Assembly (NCBI GenBank): GCA_036518955.1
Contig: DATDMG010000248.1
Location: forward strand, 1-59,316
Reading direction: 5' to 3'
DNA from: DATDMG01 sp036518955
GTDB lineage: Bacteria > Actinomycetota > Actinomycetes > Actinomycetales > Kineosporiaceae
Length of the DNA: 59,316 nucleotides
Shown in pieces: positions 1 to 8,500 of this stretch (its first letter is position 1; each line of letters starts with the position of its first letter). The translations under genes and the position numbers were made by a program. Below the pieces are notes generated by a model, which saw only the letters and a program-made list of their open reading frames with translations, ran no database searches and was not told the origin of the DNA.

Positions 1-706
1 CCATCGGGTCGCCCTCGCTCTGGCGCAGCTCGTCCTTGACCTCGCGCGGCGTCATCCGGAGCTGCTTCATCACCGTCCGTCGCTGGTAGGCGTAGTCCGC
101 GAGGGCGAGCACGAGCCCGGTGGCGGCCGCCGCCCAGAGCAGCGTGTCCACGCCGCTGCGGGTGCGCTCCACGGTCACGCCGAGCGGCATCACGCCGGGC
201 CCGACGAGGGACGGGACCATCGAGCGGCCGAGGACGGCGACGACGGCGCCGATCGCGGTGACCTTCGCCAGCGCCTTCGCCGCCTCCCAGCCGGCGCGAG
301 CCCCGAACATCCGCTGCAGCCCCTGTTTCGGGCTGAGCCGGGCGAACCGTGGCTTCAGCGTCCTGCCGGTGAGGTGGACGCCTTGACCGGCGGTGGCGAG
401 CAGTGCGCCGGCGAGGGCCGCCAGGGCCACCGGCGCCAGCGGGAGCAGGACGGCGGACGGCATCGCGGCGACCGCGTCGAGGGCCCGGGCGGGGGTGGGG
501 TCCTCGACGACCGTGGTGAGCCGGTGCACCAGCAGCTCCCGGAACCGCTCGGCCAGCAGCGCGCAGCTGCGCGGCAGCAGCGCCGCCCCCGCGGCGATAC
601 CGAGCCACGTGGCGGCGTCCTGCGTCCGCGGGAACTGGCCCTGCTTGCGCGCCTCCCGGAGCTTCTTCGGGGTCGGTTTCTCGGTCTTCCCGTCGTCCGC
701 CGCCAC
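1..706 (-). CDS. flhB: Flagellar export gate protein FlhB (3' part missing)
   Basis: FlhB is the switch protein of the flagellar type III export gate in the inner membrane; its cytoplasmic domain self-cleaves at NPTH to change substrate class from hook to filament. The visible 235 codons start at GTG 706, six bases after the fliR stop, and carry the family hallmark EKPTPKKLREARKQGQ near the N-terminus, about four hydrophobic segments (roughly residues 34-50, 85-108, 140-165 and 185-205) and the conserved LSPKQGLQRMFG stretch. The frame runs off the left edge at ..QSEGDPMG, shortly before where the NPTH cleavage site is expected. It follows fliR as in many flagellar operons; flhA would be expected beyond the edge. 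Confidence 0.95.
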   Translation of the reverse strand, partial: MAADDGKTEKPTPKKLREARKQGQFPRTQDAATWLGIAAGAALLPRSCALLAERFRELLVHRLTTVVEDPTPARALDAVAAMPSAVLLPLAPVALAALAGALLATAGQGVHLTGRTLKPRFARLSPKQGLQRMFGARAGWEAAKALAKVTAIGAVVAVLGRSMVPSLVGPGVMPLGVTVERTRSGVDTLLWAAAATGLVLALADYAYQRRTVMKQLRMTPREVKDELRQSEGDPM

Positions 707-709
707 GGG

Positions 710-1492
710 TCACCGCCCTCCCGGCGGCGCCACCAGCCGGAGGACCTGCAGCACCTCCGCCCGGACCAGGGCCTCCAGCGAGCCGGGCAGCCTGGCGATC
801 ACCAACCCGGTCAGGAGCAGGGTGATGAGGATCTTCAGCGGGTACGACAGCGCGAACGCGTTCAGGGCGGGCGCCGCCCGGGTGAGCAGTCCGAGGGCGA
901 TGTCGGTCGCCAGCATGGCGGCCACGACGGGTGCGGCGATCTGCAACGCGCCGAGCATCAGCGTCCCCACCGCGGCGCTGGCGGACCGGGCCGCCTCGCC
1001 CCACGTCGTCATCCCGGCCGGCATCAGGGCCACGCTGCGGGTCAGCCCGTGGACGATCATCAGATGGCCGTCGGTGACGAACAGCAGGGTGAGGGCGGTG
1101 ATCTGGTGCAGCCGGCCCAGCACCGACGTCTGGGCGAGCAGCAAGGGGTCCAGCGCCATGGAGACGCTGAACCCCCCGACGGCATCCAGCAGGTCCCCTG
1201 CCGCCTGGATCGCGGACACGGCCGCCATCACCAGGAAGCCCAGGGCCAGGCCGGTGGCCGCCTGGAGCACGATCCCGACCAGCAGGGCCCCCGAGTCGAG
1301 CGCGGGTGCGCTGGTCCGGAGCAGTCCGGCCACCGGGAGCGCCAGCGCGAGGGCGGCGCCCACCCGTGCCTGGGTCGGCACGCTGCGCGTGCTGAACGGC
1401 GGGGTGACGAGCACGAACCCGACGGTCCGGGCGACGGCCAGCAGGAAGGACGCCAGGGTGGACTCGCCGACCGTGAGCTGCAGCCCCGTCAT
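710..1492 (-). CDS. fliR: Flagellar export gate protein FliR
   Basis: FliR is an integral membrane component of the FliP/FliQ/FliR export gate at the centre of the basal body. The 260-residue product has the usual length and is strongly hydrophobic throughout. It contains the FliR-type region LRTSAPALDSGALLVGIVLQ and a long C-terminal membrane segment ending KILITLLLTGLVIARLPGS. Here fliR is separated from fliQ by an unrelated secreted-protein gene, whereas fliP-fliQ-fliR are normally contiguous. The flhB start follows six bases after its stop, so the two are probably cotranscribed. Confidence 0.93.
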   Translation of the reverse strand: MTGLQLTVGESTLASFLLAVARTVGFVLVTPPFSTRSVPTQARVGAALALALPVAGLLRTSAPALDSGALLVGIVLQAATGLALGFLVMAAVSAIQAAGDLLDAVGGFSVSMALDPLLLAQTSVLGRLHQITALTLLFVTDGHLMIVHGLTRSVALMPAGMTTWGEAARSASAAVGTLMLGALQIAAPVVAAMLATDIALGLLTRAAPALNAFALSYPLKILITLLLTGLVIARLPGSLEALVRAEVLQVLRLVAPPGGR

Positions 1493-1540
1493 CGCGGGCC
1501 CGCCGCCGCGGCCGCCCCGGCCCTGCCCGGCGTCCGCACG

Positions 1541-2548
1541 TCAGTCCGCGCCGATCGCCGACAGCTTCGCCGGATCGATCATCGCGTAGGCGGCGACGAC
1601 GTCCTGCCCGGCCTTGCGCTGGTTGAGGCTCGCCTCGACACCGACGAAGCCGACGAACTGGCCGTCGTCGTCCAGGGCCTGCAGCAGCGCGTTCGTGTGG
1701 CCGCCGCCGGAGGCGCTGATGCACTCGGTGGTCGGGTTCTCGAGCTGCTGGACGACGCCGGTCTGGTTGTTCCAGTAGACCTTGCGGCCGTCCCGGATGG
1801 GGTTGGCGGCGAAGTAGGAGTGGTACCAGGTGCGGCGGTCGGCGGCGGTCATCCGGGTGCCTTGCATGCACCGGCCGCTGCCGCAGAGCCGGTAGTCGGC
1901 CGCACTCCAGCCGATCGAGAGGTGCAGGGTCTGCGCGGTGTAGGCGTTCTCCGCGAAGGGTCCGGTGATCCACCGGCCGGGCGCGTAGATCGTGGACAGC
2001 GGCAGCCCGCGGTCCGCCGGGGCGTTCGAGCCGACGCCCCAGCCGAGGGCGCCCGTGCGGCCGCCGATGAGGCGGGCCCCGACGATCCCGGGCTGGCCGT
2101 CGTCCAGTTGCCAGCGCTCCAGCGGGTAGGTCGGCGTCCAGCGGATGGCCAGCACCTCCCCGGACTCCATCCACCAGCGTCCCCGCCACACGTGCGGGGC
2201 CACCCCGGACTGGAAGCCGACCGGCGTCCGGACCGGGCAGGCGTGCGGGCAGCCGAGCGTGGTGTAGCCGCTGGAGGGCTTGGTCCAGCGCACGTTGTTC
2301 GTGCCGCTGACGCCGTCCTGCCGCCAGGCCCAGTACCGCTCGGTCACCGTGCCGTCGGTGCCGAACACGTACGTGGCCAGCCGGACGGCGAGGGCACCGG
2401 GCCGGCCGTCCATCAGCGAGACGACGTAGGTGCGTCGGCCGAGGGGCAACTCCGCCGCGGACGCCGGGGCCGGCGCCGCGAGCAGCGAGGTGACGCCGGC
2501 GGTCACGGCCGTCAGGAGGGCGGCCAGCCGCCGCGCGGGCTTGTTCAC
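1541..2548 (-). CDS. Secreted protein of unknown function inside the flagellar export operon
   Basis: I do not recognise this 335-residue protein. It begins at a GTG that overlaps the fliQ stop (GTGA), so it is translationally coupled to fliQ. It opens with a Sec-type signal peptide: MNKPARR, a hydrophobic core, then a cut site near ASA|AELP. The mature part is rich in Trp, Tyr and Gly and carries cysteines in CPHAC and CGSGRC plus one more near the C-terminus, consistent with an exported, disulfide-bonded globular protein. Recognisable stretches are RRTYVVSLMDGRPGALAV near the N-terminus and QFVGFVGVEASLNQRKAGQ near the C-terminus. Its place between fliQ and fliR is unusual. A motility-linked cell-surface or cell-wall role is inference only. 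Confidence 0.75.
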   Translation of the reverse strand: MNKPARRLAALLTAVTAGVTSLLAAPAPASAAELPLGRRTYVVSLMDGRPGALAVRLATYVFGTDGTVTERYWAWRQDGVSGTNNVRWTKPSSGYTTLGCPHACPVRTPVGFQSGVAPHVWRGRWWMESGEVLAIRWTPTYPLERWQLDDGQPGIVGARLIGGRTGALGWGVGSNAPADRGLPLSTIYAPGRWITGPFAENAYTAQTLHLSIGWSAADYRLCGSGRCMQGTRMTAADRRTWYHSYFAANPIRDGRKVYWNNQTGVVQQLENPTTECISASGGGHTNALLQALDDDGQFVGFVGVEASLNQRKAGQDVVAAYAMIDPAKLSAIGAD

Positions 2549-2814
2549 GAGGCCACCAGGAGCGGCACCATGGCGAAGATCTCGCGGGTGAAGCCCTCCA
2601 GCACACGCAGGCTCCAGGCACCGGTGACCACGAGGACGACGGCCGCGACGGCCAGCTTGGGCACGAACGTCAGCGTGGATTCCTGGATCTGCGTGGCGGA
2701 CTGCAGCACGGACAGGGCCAGCCCGATCGCGAGCGTCGCGACGAGTACCGGCCCGGCGAGCTTGGTCGCGGTGAGCAGCGCCTCCGCGACGATCTGGATG
2801 ACGTGGTCGGCCAC
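2545..2814 (-). CDS. fliQ: Flagellar export gate protein FliQ
   Basis: FliQ is a two-helix membrane protein of the export gate. The 89-residue length is exactly typical. It has two hydrophobic hairpin segments (about residues 15-38 and 50-72) separated by the family motif SVLQSATQIQESTLTFVPK, which in FliQ proteins precedes the second helix. It lies ten bases downstream of fliP, and its stop overlaps the start of the downstream secreted-protein gene. Confidence 0.95.
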   Translation of the reverse strand: MADHVIQIVAEALLTATKLAGPVLVATLAIGLALSVLQSATQIQESTLTFVPKLAVAAVVLVVTGAWSLRVLEGFTREIFAMVPLLVAS

Positions 2815-2824
2815 GTCGCCTCCC

Positions 2825-3712
2825 TCAGCGGTAGCTGCCGAGCAGCGTGGTCACGATCAGCGACCAGCCGTCGACGAGGACGAACAGGAGCAACTTGAAC
2901 GGCAGCGAGACGAGGGAGGGCGGCAGCATGACCATGCCGAGCGACATCAGGATGGCGCTGACGACGACGTCCACCACCAGGAAGGGGACGAAGACGACGA
3001 AGCCGATGATGAAGGCCCCCCGCAGCTCGCTCAGCACGAAGGCGGGGATGAGGGTGCGCAGGTCGGTCGCGTCACGGTCGTGGGGAAGCGGCCGCCCGGC
3101 GGCCTTGGTCATCAGCGCGAGTTCCTCGTCGCGGGTGTGGTGGAGCATGAACGCGCGCAGCGGCTCGGAGGCGTCGGTGTACGCCTGCTGCAGGGTCTTC
3201 GTGCCGTCCAGGTACGGCTGCAGGCCGTTCTTCTGCATCGCGTCGACCGTCGGGCCCATCACGAACAGGGACAGGAACAGGGCAAGCCCGACGAGCACCT
3301 GGTTCGGTGGGATGCTCTGCGTCCCGATCGCGCTGCGCGCCAACGAGAGCACGACGACGATCTTCGTGAACGCCGTGCACATCAGCAGGATCGCGGGCGC
3401 CACGCCGAGCACGGTGACGAGCACGATGACGGTGACCACGCTGCTCGGCGTGCCCGGCATCGCCACCGACACGCTGGGCCCGCCGGCCGTCGTCCCGGTG
3501 GTCGGTGCCGTCGGCTTCACCGGTGCCGTCGGTCCGGGCGCCGCGAGCACCGCGACGCGGGGGGCGCCGCCCGCCTGGACCGCGTCCAGTGCCCGAGCCG
3601 GCGGTGCGGCCCCGACCAGCAGCACGGCCCCGACCAGCAGCACGGCGCCGGCCACGGCGAGCGTGCCGAGCAGCAGGCTGCGGAACAGGAGGTTGACCCT
3701 CGGCATGATCAT
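2825..3712 (-). CDS. fliP: Flagellar export gate protein FliP
   Basis: FliP forms the pentameric core of the export gate. The start chosen (ATG 3712, MIMPRVN) overlaps the fliO stop as TGATG and gives 295 residues; GTG 3715 and ATG 3706 are alternatives. An N-terminal signal-like hydrophobic segment and an Ala/Pro/Thr-rich linker precede the conserved core: PAILLMCTAFTKIVVVLSL, then IGTQSIPPNQVLVGLALFLS, and later IPAFVLSELRGAFIIGF and VVDVVVSAILMSLGMVMLPP. These are textbook FliP blocks. The gene sits fliO-fliP-fliQ as in most bacteria. Confidence 0.95.
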   Translation of the reverse strand: MIMPRVNLLFRSLLLGTLAVAGAVLLVGAVLLVGAAPPARALDAVQAGGAPRVAVLAAPGPTAPVKPTAPTTGTTAGGPSVSVAMPGTPSSVVTVIVLVTVLGVAPAILLMCTAFTKIVVVLSLARSAIGTQSIPPNQVLVGLALFLSLFVMGPTVDAMQKNGLQPYLDGTKTLQQAYTDASEPLRAFMLHHTRDEELALMTKAAGRPLPHDRDATDLRTLIPAFVLSELRGAFIIGFVVFVPFLVVDVVVSAILMSLGMVMLPPSLVSLPFKLLLFVLVDGWSLIVTTLLGSYR

Positions 3713-4254
3713 CACCCGCGCCGGGCGGTGAGGTCGCGCAGGGCTTCCAGCCCCTGCTGCCACGTGCGGGGGTCCAGCACCGAGCCGGGGCCGCGGGGGG
3801 AGGGCGGGGCGGCGCGCCGCCCGCTGGCCTCGCGCAGTTCGCGTCGGGTGAGCGGCGGCACGGACGGCGAGCCGCACGCCACCTGCGCGTGAGCCCGTGG
3901 GGCGGGGATCGCTCCAGCGCTCGGTCCGGGCACGCGGAGTACCTGGGCCGTGCGGATCGCCGGGGCGGCAGGGAACGCCTGCGCCGTGGCGGCGCGCGGG
4001 TCGGCCCCGAGCTCGGTCAACAGGGTGACGTGGTGCGGACTCACGCCGAGGAGCAGCAGGCGGTCGCCGACCTGCACGACGACCGCGGACGTGTCCCGGG
4101 TGAGCCCGATCCGTTCGCGGACGCCGACGGCGGCCCCGCCGCGACCTCGGGCAGCCCGCCGGGCCAGGCGCGCTGCGAGCAGGGCGACCAGAAGGACGGC
4201 GAGCAGCGAGCCCGCCACGCGCGCCAGCAGCAGCAGGTCGGACGTGCCGGTCAT
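3712..4254 (-). CDS. fliO: Flagellar export accessory protein FliO
   Basis: FliO assists assembly of the FliP ring. The 180-residue protein has a short periplasmic N-terminus (MTGTSDLLLL), a single membrane segment at about residues 10-28 and a basic stop-transfer (ARLARRAARGR). A cytoplasmic FliO-type fold follows: VRERIGLTRDTSAVVVQVGDR then LLLLGVSPHHVTLL. Assignment rests on topology, the xVVxVGDRxLLLGV pattern and position between fliN and fliP. The C-terminal tail is Arg/Pro/Ala-rich and non-conserved. Confidence 0.88.
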   Translation of the reverse strand: MTGTSDLLLLARVAGSLLAVLLVALLAARLARRAARGRGGAAVGVRERIGLTRDTSAVVVQVGDRLLLLGVSPHHVTLLTELGADPRAATAQAFPAAPAIRTAQVLRVPGPSAGAIPAPRAHAQVACGSPSVPPLTRRELREASGRRAAPPSPRGPGSVLDPRTWQQGLEALRDLTARRG

Positions 4255-4276
4255 CCGGGCCGCCCCGGCCCGGGTC

Positions 4277-5107
4277 TCATGTCGCGTCCCGGGTGACGAT
4301 CTCAGTGATCCGCAGACCGAAGCTCTCGTCGACCACGACGACTTCGCCGCGGGCGAGCAGCGTGCCGTTGACGAGGAGGTCGGCGGGCGAGCCGGCGAGG
4401 CGGTCGAGCTCGACGACGTCCCCGGGGGCGAGGGCGAGCAGCTGCCGGACCGTCATCCGGGTACGGCCGAGCTCGCAGGTCACCTCCATCTCGACGTCGC
4501 GGAGCATGTCGATGCCCCAGCTCGTCGAGGCCGCCTCGGTGCTGGAGTCCTTCGTCGCCGCGCCGCCCTGGACCTCGGTGGACGTGACCGGGCCGGCGGC
4601 GCTGCCGGTCGGCTTCGGCACGACCAGGCTCACCCCGACGAGTGCTTTGACGACCTCGCCGGCGAGCAGCGGCACGAGCACGGTCGTCCCGCCGGCGAGC
4701 ACGTCCAGGCAGTCCTCGACGGCGATCGAGGTGGGGGTGCCCTCCAGACGGCCCCCCAGCGCGATGGCCAGCGTCTCGAGGGCCGGGGCGAGCGCCCGTG
4801 CCGGTTCCACGTCCCCGAACGGTGTGCCCTGCAAGGCCGTGACGAGCTCCTCGCCGACCACGACCAGGACCTTGCCGTCCGCCTTCCCGCCCAGGTACGC
4901 GGTGACCGCCGTGCCCGCGGGGTCCGGCATGCTCCCGGGCGTCGACTGACGGCGCGGGACGTCCGGCATCAGGGGATCCGGGCTCGGGATCTGTGGGGTG
5001 GCCTCGGTAACCGCGGCGAGTACCCGCTGAGCGGCGTTGTGCCACGCGTCGTCGTTCGCGGGCGATTCCTGCTGGCCCGGGGTGAGCGGCGAAGCGGAGA
5101 AGGTCAT
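4277..5107 (-). CDS. fliN: Flagellar motor switch protein FliN (FliN/FliY type)
   Basis: FliN forms the base of the C-ring that sets rotation direction and docks export substrates. The 276-residue protein is longer than a minimal FliN (about 130). The last 75 residues are the SpoA/FliN domain, including LRDVEMEVTCELGRTRMTV, PGDVVELDRLAGSPADLLVNG and ARGEVVVVDESFGLRIT. The first half holds a CheC/FliY-like segment (YLGGKADGKVLVVVGEELV through LALETLAIALGG), so the architecture is FliY-like. I see no clear CheC phosphatase motif. It starts at ATG 5107 after a GAGGA ribosome site and lies 18 bases downstream of fliM. Confidence 0.9.
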   Translation of the reverse strand: MTFSASPLTPGQQESPANDDAWHNAAQRVLAAVTEATPQIPSPDPLMPDVPRRQSTPGSMPDPAGTAVTAYLGGKADGKVLVVVGEELVTALQGTPFGDVEPARALAPALETLAIALGGRLEGTPTSIAVEDCLDVLAGGTTVLVPLLAGEVVKALVGVSLVVPKPTGSAAGPVTSTEVQGGAATKDSSTEAASTSWGIDMLRDVEMEVTCELGRTRMTVRQLLALAPGDVVELDRLAGSPADLLVNGTLLARGEVVVVDESFGLRITEIVTRDAT

Positions 5108-5125
5108 GGGGGTCCTCGCAGGCGG

Positions 5126-6040
5126 TCAGGTCGGGTCGACGATCAGGACGGCGAGTGTCTTCCCGGAGGCGCCGGGGATCGCGCGGGCGAACGTGGTGGA
5201 TGCCGAGGTCACGGAGAGCGGCTTGCTGGTGCGGTGGTTGAGCTGGATGACATCCCCGACCTCCAGCCGCCCGATCACCGACGACGGCATCCGGACGGGG
5301 TCGAACCGGATGGCGACGGGCACCTCGACGTCCACCAGGCGGCGTTGGGTACGTTCCCCCGCAACCTTCCGGGCGAGGGCCTTCTCCGCGGTGTCGGAGC
5401 TGCTGGACAGGGCGGCGAGCCCGGGCGAGAGCATGGCGAAGGGCATGCAGACGCTCGCCTCGGCGGTGTGGCTGCCGATCGACAGCTCCAGGCGGGCGAC
5501 GACCACCGGATCGGTCGGGGCGGCAGCCTGGACGAAACCGGCATTGCTCTCCAGGGCCTGCAGTGCCGGCGTGGTCTTGCCGATGGGTTCGACGGCGTAC
5601 GACAGTTCGCGGAGCATGCGCATCAGGACCTGGCGCGCGAGCGCTTGCTCGATGTCGGTCAGCGGCCGGTCCGGTTGGTCGGGACCACCCGGACCGCCGA
5701 GCTGATGGTCGATGATCGTCAGGAGGGTGACCGTGTCGAACGTGAGCAGGGCCCGTCCGGGCCAGGGCTCGAGCGTGATGACGGCGCACACCGACGACTC
5801 GTGGACGCCCGAGAGGTACTCGTCATAGCTGAGCTCCTCGAGTTGGGCGCTGTTGACCTGGCAGACGACCCGCAAGCTCGTCGTCAGGAGCGTGGAGCTC
5901 TGACGGGCGAACGTCTGCATCGCGACGCGGAGGATGTGGGCGTGTTCGCGCGCGAGCCGCACCGGGCGGCGGAAGTCGTACGTGCGTGCCTCGCCGCGAC
6001 GGCGTCGCCTGTCGGCGGTCGCCTGATTGGAGTACGCCAC
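5126..6040 (-). CDS. fliM: Flagellar motor switch protein FliM
   Basis: FliM links the C-ring to FliG and receives CheY-P. The 304-residue protein shows YDFRRPVRLAREHAHILRV, then FARQSSTLLTTSLRVVCQV and EELSYDEYLSGV, the usual start of the FliM middle domain, and a C-terminal SpoA domain (RLEVGDVIQLNHRTSKPLSV). The start is GTG 6040. The frame stays open further upstream but offers no ATG or GTG. The N-terminus is basic (DRRRRRGEARTYDF) and lacks the canonical LSQxEIDALL CheY-binding peptide, so any CheY docking must differ. Confidence 0.92.
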   Translation of the reverse strand: MAYSNQATADRRRRRGEARTYDFRRPVRLAREHAHILRVAMQTFARQSSTLLTTSLRVVCQVNSAQLEELSYDEYLSGVHESSVCAVITLEPWPGRALLTFDTVTLLTIIDHQLGGPGGPDQPDRPLTDIEQALARQVLMRMLRELSYAVEPIGKTTPALQALESNAGFVQAAAPTDPVVVARLELSIGSHTAEASVCMPFAMLSPGLAALSSSSDTAEKALARKVAGERTQRRLVDVEVPVAIRFDPVRMPSSVIGRLEVGDVIQLNHRTSKPLSVTSASTTFARAIPGASGKTLAVLIVDPT

Positions 6041-6109
6041 GAGACTGGCTTCGGGAAGCCGGTCCGACAGCTTGAGCGAGTCGACGAGACATCGCCCGTA
6101 CGCCCGACG

Positions 6110-6145
6110 CCTAGTTCGTCACGAAGGCCTAGTTCATCACGAAGG
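6110..6145 (-). repeat. 18-bp tandem duplication across the fliL stop codon
   Basis: Positions 6110-6127 and 6128-6145 are two adjacent 18-base units differing at one base. Read on the minus strand each encodes FVxN followed by TAG, so the end of fliL and its stop codon are repeated once downstream. The second copy is not translated if the first stop is used. Confidence 0.85.
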
Positions 6146-6620
6146 TTGTCCAGTAGATGTCGTAGACCTTCTTCGCGTAGGCCTTCTTGATCGCCTGGAC
6201 GAGGTCCCTCTTCGCCGCGTCGCGCCCCCCCTTGGTCGCGATCTCCTCGACCGTCCTTCCGCTGAACTCGGCGATCAGCGCGTCCTGCGCCTTGGAACCG
6301 GTAACCGCTCCACCGGCGTCCGCGGTGGCCTGGAGCGCCAGGCCGACCTTGAGGAAGTGCCCGTTGGCCAGGTTGATCGTGACCGGGTCGACGGTCACGA
6401 TCTGCCCCGGGCTGTAGTGGGTTGTGTCCTCGCCGGCCTTGACGTCGGCGGACCCGGACGGCGACGGGCCGCTGCGACCGTTGCCTCCGCCGAGCACGAA
6501 GACGTAGACCGCGCCGATGATCAGCAGCACGGTGGGCAGGACCATCACGAGGACCTTCACCGTGACCCCGAAGCCACCCCTGCCGCCCTCGGTGTCGTCG
6601 GCCCCGTTCTTCTTCGCCAT
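6129..6620 (-). CDS. fliL: Flagellar basal body-associated protein FliL
   Basis: FliL is a single-pass inner-membrane protein that surrounds and stabilises stator units. The start chosen is ATG 6620 (MAKKNGADD) after a GAGGGA ribosome site; an in-frame upstream GTG would overlap motB. The 163 residues comprise a short cytoplasmic tail, a membrane helix (about residues 20-42, VKVLVMVLPTVLLIIGAVYV), a Gly/Ser linker and a periplasmic stomatin-like FliL domain with VDPVTINLANGHFLKVGLAL. The gene sits between motB and fliM, a standard actinobacterial arrangement. Confidence 0.92.
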   Translation of the reverse strand: MAKKNGADDTEGGRGGFGVTVKVLVMVLPTVLLIIGAVYVFVLGGGNGRSGPSPSGSADVKAGEDTTHYSPGQIVTVDPVTINLANGHFLKVGLALQATADAGGAVTGSKAQDALIAEFSGRTVEEIATKGGRDAAKRDLVQAIKKAYAKKVYDIYWTTFVMN

Positions 6621-6651
6621 CGGTCGTCCCTCTCTCGTCGTCGGGCGGGGA

Positions 6652-7686
6652 TCAGCGGGCGAGACGGTCCGCCACCGCCGTCGGGTCACCTGCGCTTGTG
6701 GTCGGGACCGCGGACGCCGTCGTGGACGGCGGGGCCACGGACGACGTCCCGCCGGCCGTGGCGGAGTTGCCGAGCTCGGCGACCGCCCGACCGTCGGAGT
6801 TGTCGAGCCGGGCGAGTACGACGATCTCCACCCGCCGGTCAGCCGCCATCGCCTTCGCGGAGTGCCCCGGCGTCGCGGGGCGGGTGTCTGCGAACGACGA
6901 CGCCACCATCCGGTCGTCGGGGATGCGGTGGACGGAGGCCAGGTATCGCAGCACGCCGTCAGCCCGGGCCGAGGCCAGTTCCCAGTTCGAGGGGAATTGG
7001 GCGGTCGAGATCGGGTCGGAGTCGGTGTGGCCGTCGATGCTGAGTCGGTTGGGCAGAGCGAGCAGCGTCGGCGCGACCGCGTCCAGGATGGTGTGACCGA
7101 CCGGGAGGAGTCGCGCCTTGCCGCTCTCGAACAGCACCTTGTCGGTGGCGATGGACATCACCAGGCCCCGTTCGTCGAACCTGAACGTCGCACCGCCGGC
7201 CACGCCGGCCACCTGGAGCGCCTTGCGCAGTGCGGCCTCGGCCTGCTTCAGCTTCTGGACCTCCTCCTTGACGTGCGCGTCGGCGAGGGCGTTGACGAGA
7301 TCGGCCACCTGTTGCGGGTTGACCGACTCGGGCCTCGAGCCACCCGCCGAGGCCTGTGCCTCGGGGTCCGGGATGCGGTTGCCCGCGACCCCGGCGAGGT
7401 TCTCCTGGTCCTGCCCGAGCCGCGTACCGGACTGCAGCAGCGCCTCGGCACCGTTCAGGAAGTCGACCGGAGCGCCGAAGCCGACCGTGAGGCCGGTCTT
7501 CAGCGCCAGGAACTTCTTGGCGTCCACCTGACTGATGGCGAACAGGACGATGAACAGGACCATCAGGAGCGTCATGAAGTCCGCGTAGCTGACCAGCCAG
7601 CGTTCGTGGTTCTCGTGCTCCTGCTCGTGCTCCTGCTCCACCGGGTGGACCCGGCGCTGGCCGCGCCCGCCGTGCCCCTTGGTCAT
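6652..7686 (-). CDS. motB: Stator protein MotB
   Basis: MotB couples ion flow to torque and anchors the stator to peptidoglycan. The 344 residues contain a His/Glu-rich N-terminal tail, then WLVSYADFMTLLMVLFIVLF, in which Asp36 is the proton-binding residue, and a C-terminal OmpA-like domain with DGHTDSDPI and NWELASARADGVLRYL (NxxLSxxRAxxV class). A coiled linker at about residues 115-150 lies between. It is read 34 bases downstream of motA. Confidence 0.95.
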   Translation of the reverse strand: MTKGHGGRGQRRVHPVEQEHEQEHENHERWLVSYADFMTLLMVLFIVLFAISQVDAKKFLALKTGLTVGFGAPVDFLNGAEALLQSGTRLGQDQENLAGVAGNRIPDPEAQASAGGSRPESVNPQQVADLVNALADAHVKEEVQKLKQAEAALRKALQVAGVAGGATFRFDERGLVMSIATDKVLFESGKARLLPVGHTILDAVAPTLLALPNRLSIDGHTDSDPISTAQFPSNWELASARADGVLRYLASVHRIPDDRMVASSFADTRPATPGHSAKAMAADRRVEIVVLARLDNSDGRAVAELGNSATAGGTSSVAPPSTTASAVPTTSAGDPTAVADRLAR

Positions 7687-7720
7687 GACGGCCCCTTGTC
7701 GTCCCGGTCGCGCGTCATCG

Positions 7721-8497
7721 CTACGCCGCTTCCTCGTCGGGGGTCACCGGGCCGGCGTGGACCATCTTCGACTTCAGTTTCGTGGCCACGACGCGCGGGT
7801 TGGCCCCGGCCTGGATCGCCAGGACACCGTCGATGATGATCTCCATTCGGGAGGCCTCGGCCAGGCCGATGGTCCTGATGCGCTTGGCCCAGGGCAGGAA
7901 CATGACGTTCGCCGAGAGCACGCCCCAGAGGGTCGCCACGAACGCGCCCGCGATCAGGGGTCCGAGCGTGGCCGGTTCGCTGAGGTTCTCGAGCACGTGA
8001 ATCATGCCGATGACGGTGCCGATGATGCCGATGGTCGGTGAGTAACCGCCGGCATCGGCCCAGAACCCGGCCCCCTGCGCCACCGCGGCCTTCTTCGACC
8101 GCACCTCGGCCGAGAGGATCTCGAAGAGGTCGTCCGGGTCCGTGCCGTCGACAGCCATCTGCAGCCCCTTGCGCATGAAGGGGTCCTCGATCGTGTCGAG
8201 CTCCGACTCGAGGGCGAGCAGCCCTTCGCGGCGTGCCCGCTCCGCCATCTTCACCAAGGGCTGGATCACGGCCTCCATGTCCGGCTTCCTCGCCGTCATG
8301 CTGGCCGCGAGCCACTTGATCGAGCCGAGGGTCCCGGCGATGGTGTTGCCGCTCATGGCGGCGCCGGTGGTGGCCAGGAAGATGAGAACCAGGGCGGGCG
8401 GCTGGAGGATGGCCAGTGGGCTGCTCCCCTCGAGCAGCATGGAGGTGAGGACGGCGCCGTAGGCGAGGAGCACACCGATCACGCTTGCCGGGTCCAC
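7721..8497 (-). CDS. motA: Stator protein MotA
   Basis: MotA is the torque-generating stator subunit that forms a pentamer around MotB. The 258 residues fit the family. They show an N-terminal helix pair, a cytoplasmic loop with MAERARREGLLALESEL and DPFMRKGLQMAVDG, then the paired C-terminal helices with SPTIGIIGTVIGMIHVLENL and ATLWGVLSANVMFLPWAKRI. The start is GTG 8497, three bases beyond the flbD stop. A sigma-28-like promoter upstream of flbD would also serve motA and motB. Confidence 0.95.
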   Translation of the reverse strand: MDPASVIGVLLAYGAVLTSMLLEGSSPLAILQPPALVLIFLATTGAAMSGNTIAGTLGSIKWLAASMTARKPDMEAVIQPLVKMAERARREGLLALESELDTIEDPFMRKGLQMAVDGTDPDDLFEILSAEVRSKKAAVAQGAGFWADAGGYSPTIGIIGTVIGMIHVLENLSEPATLGPLIAGAFVATLWGVLSANVMFLPWAKRIRTIGLAEASRMEIIIDGVLAIQAGANPRVVATKLKSKMVHAGPVTPDEEAA

Positions 8498-8500
8498 AGG

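Noticed and set aside
374..3892. A very long plus-strand open frame (over 1,100 codons) opposite fliR-fliO
   Set aside because: Its translation is Arg/Gly/Gln-rich low complexity, the usual antisense shadow in high-GC DNA; the minus strand carries recognisable flagellar proteins.
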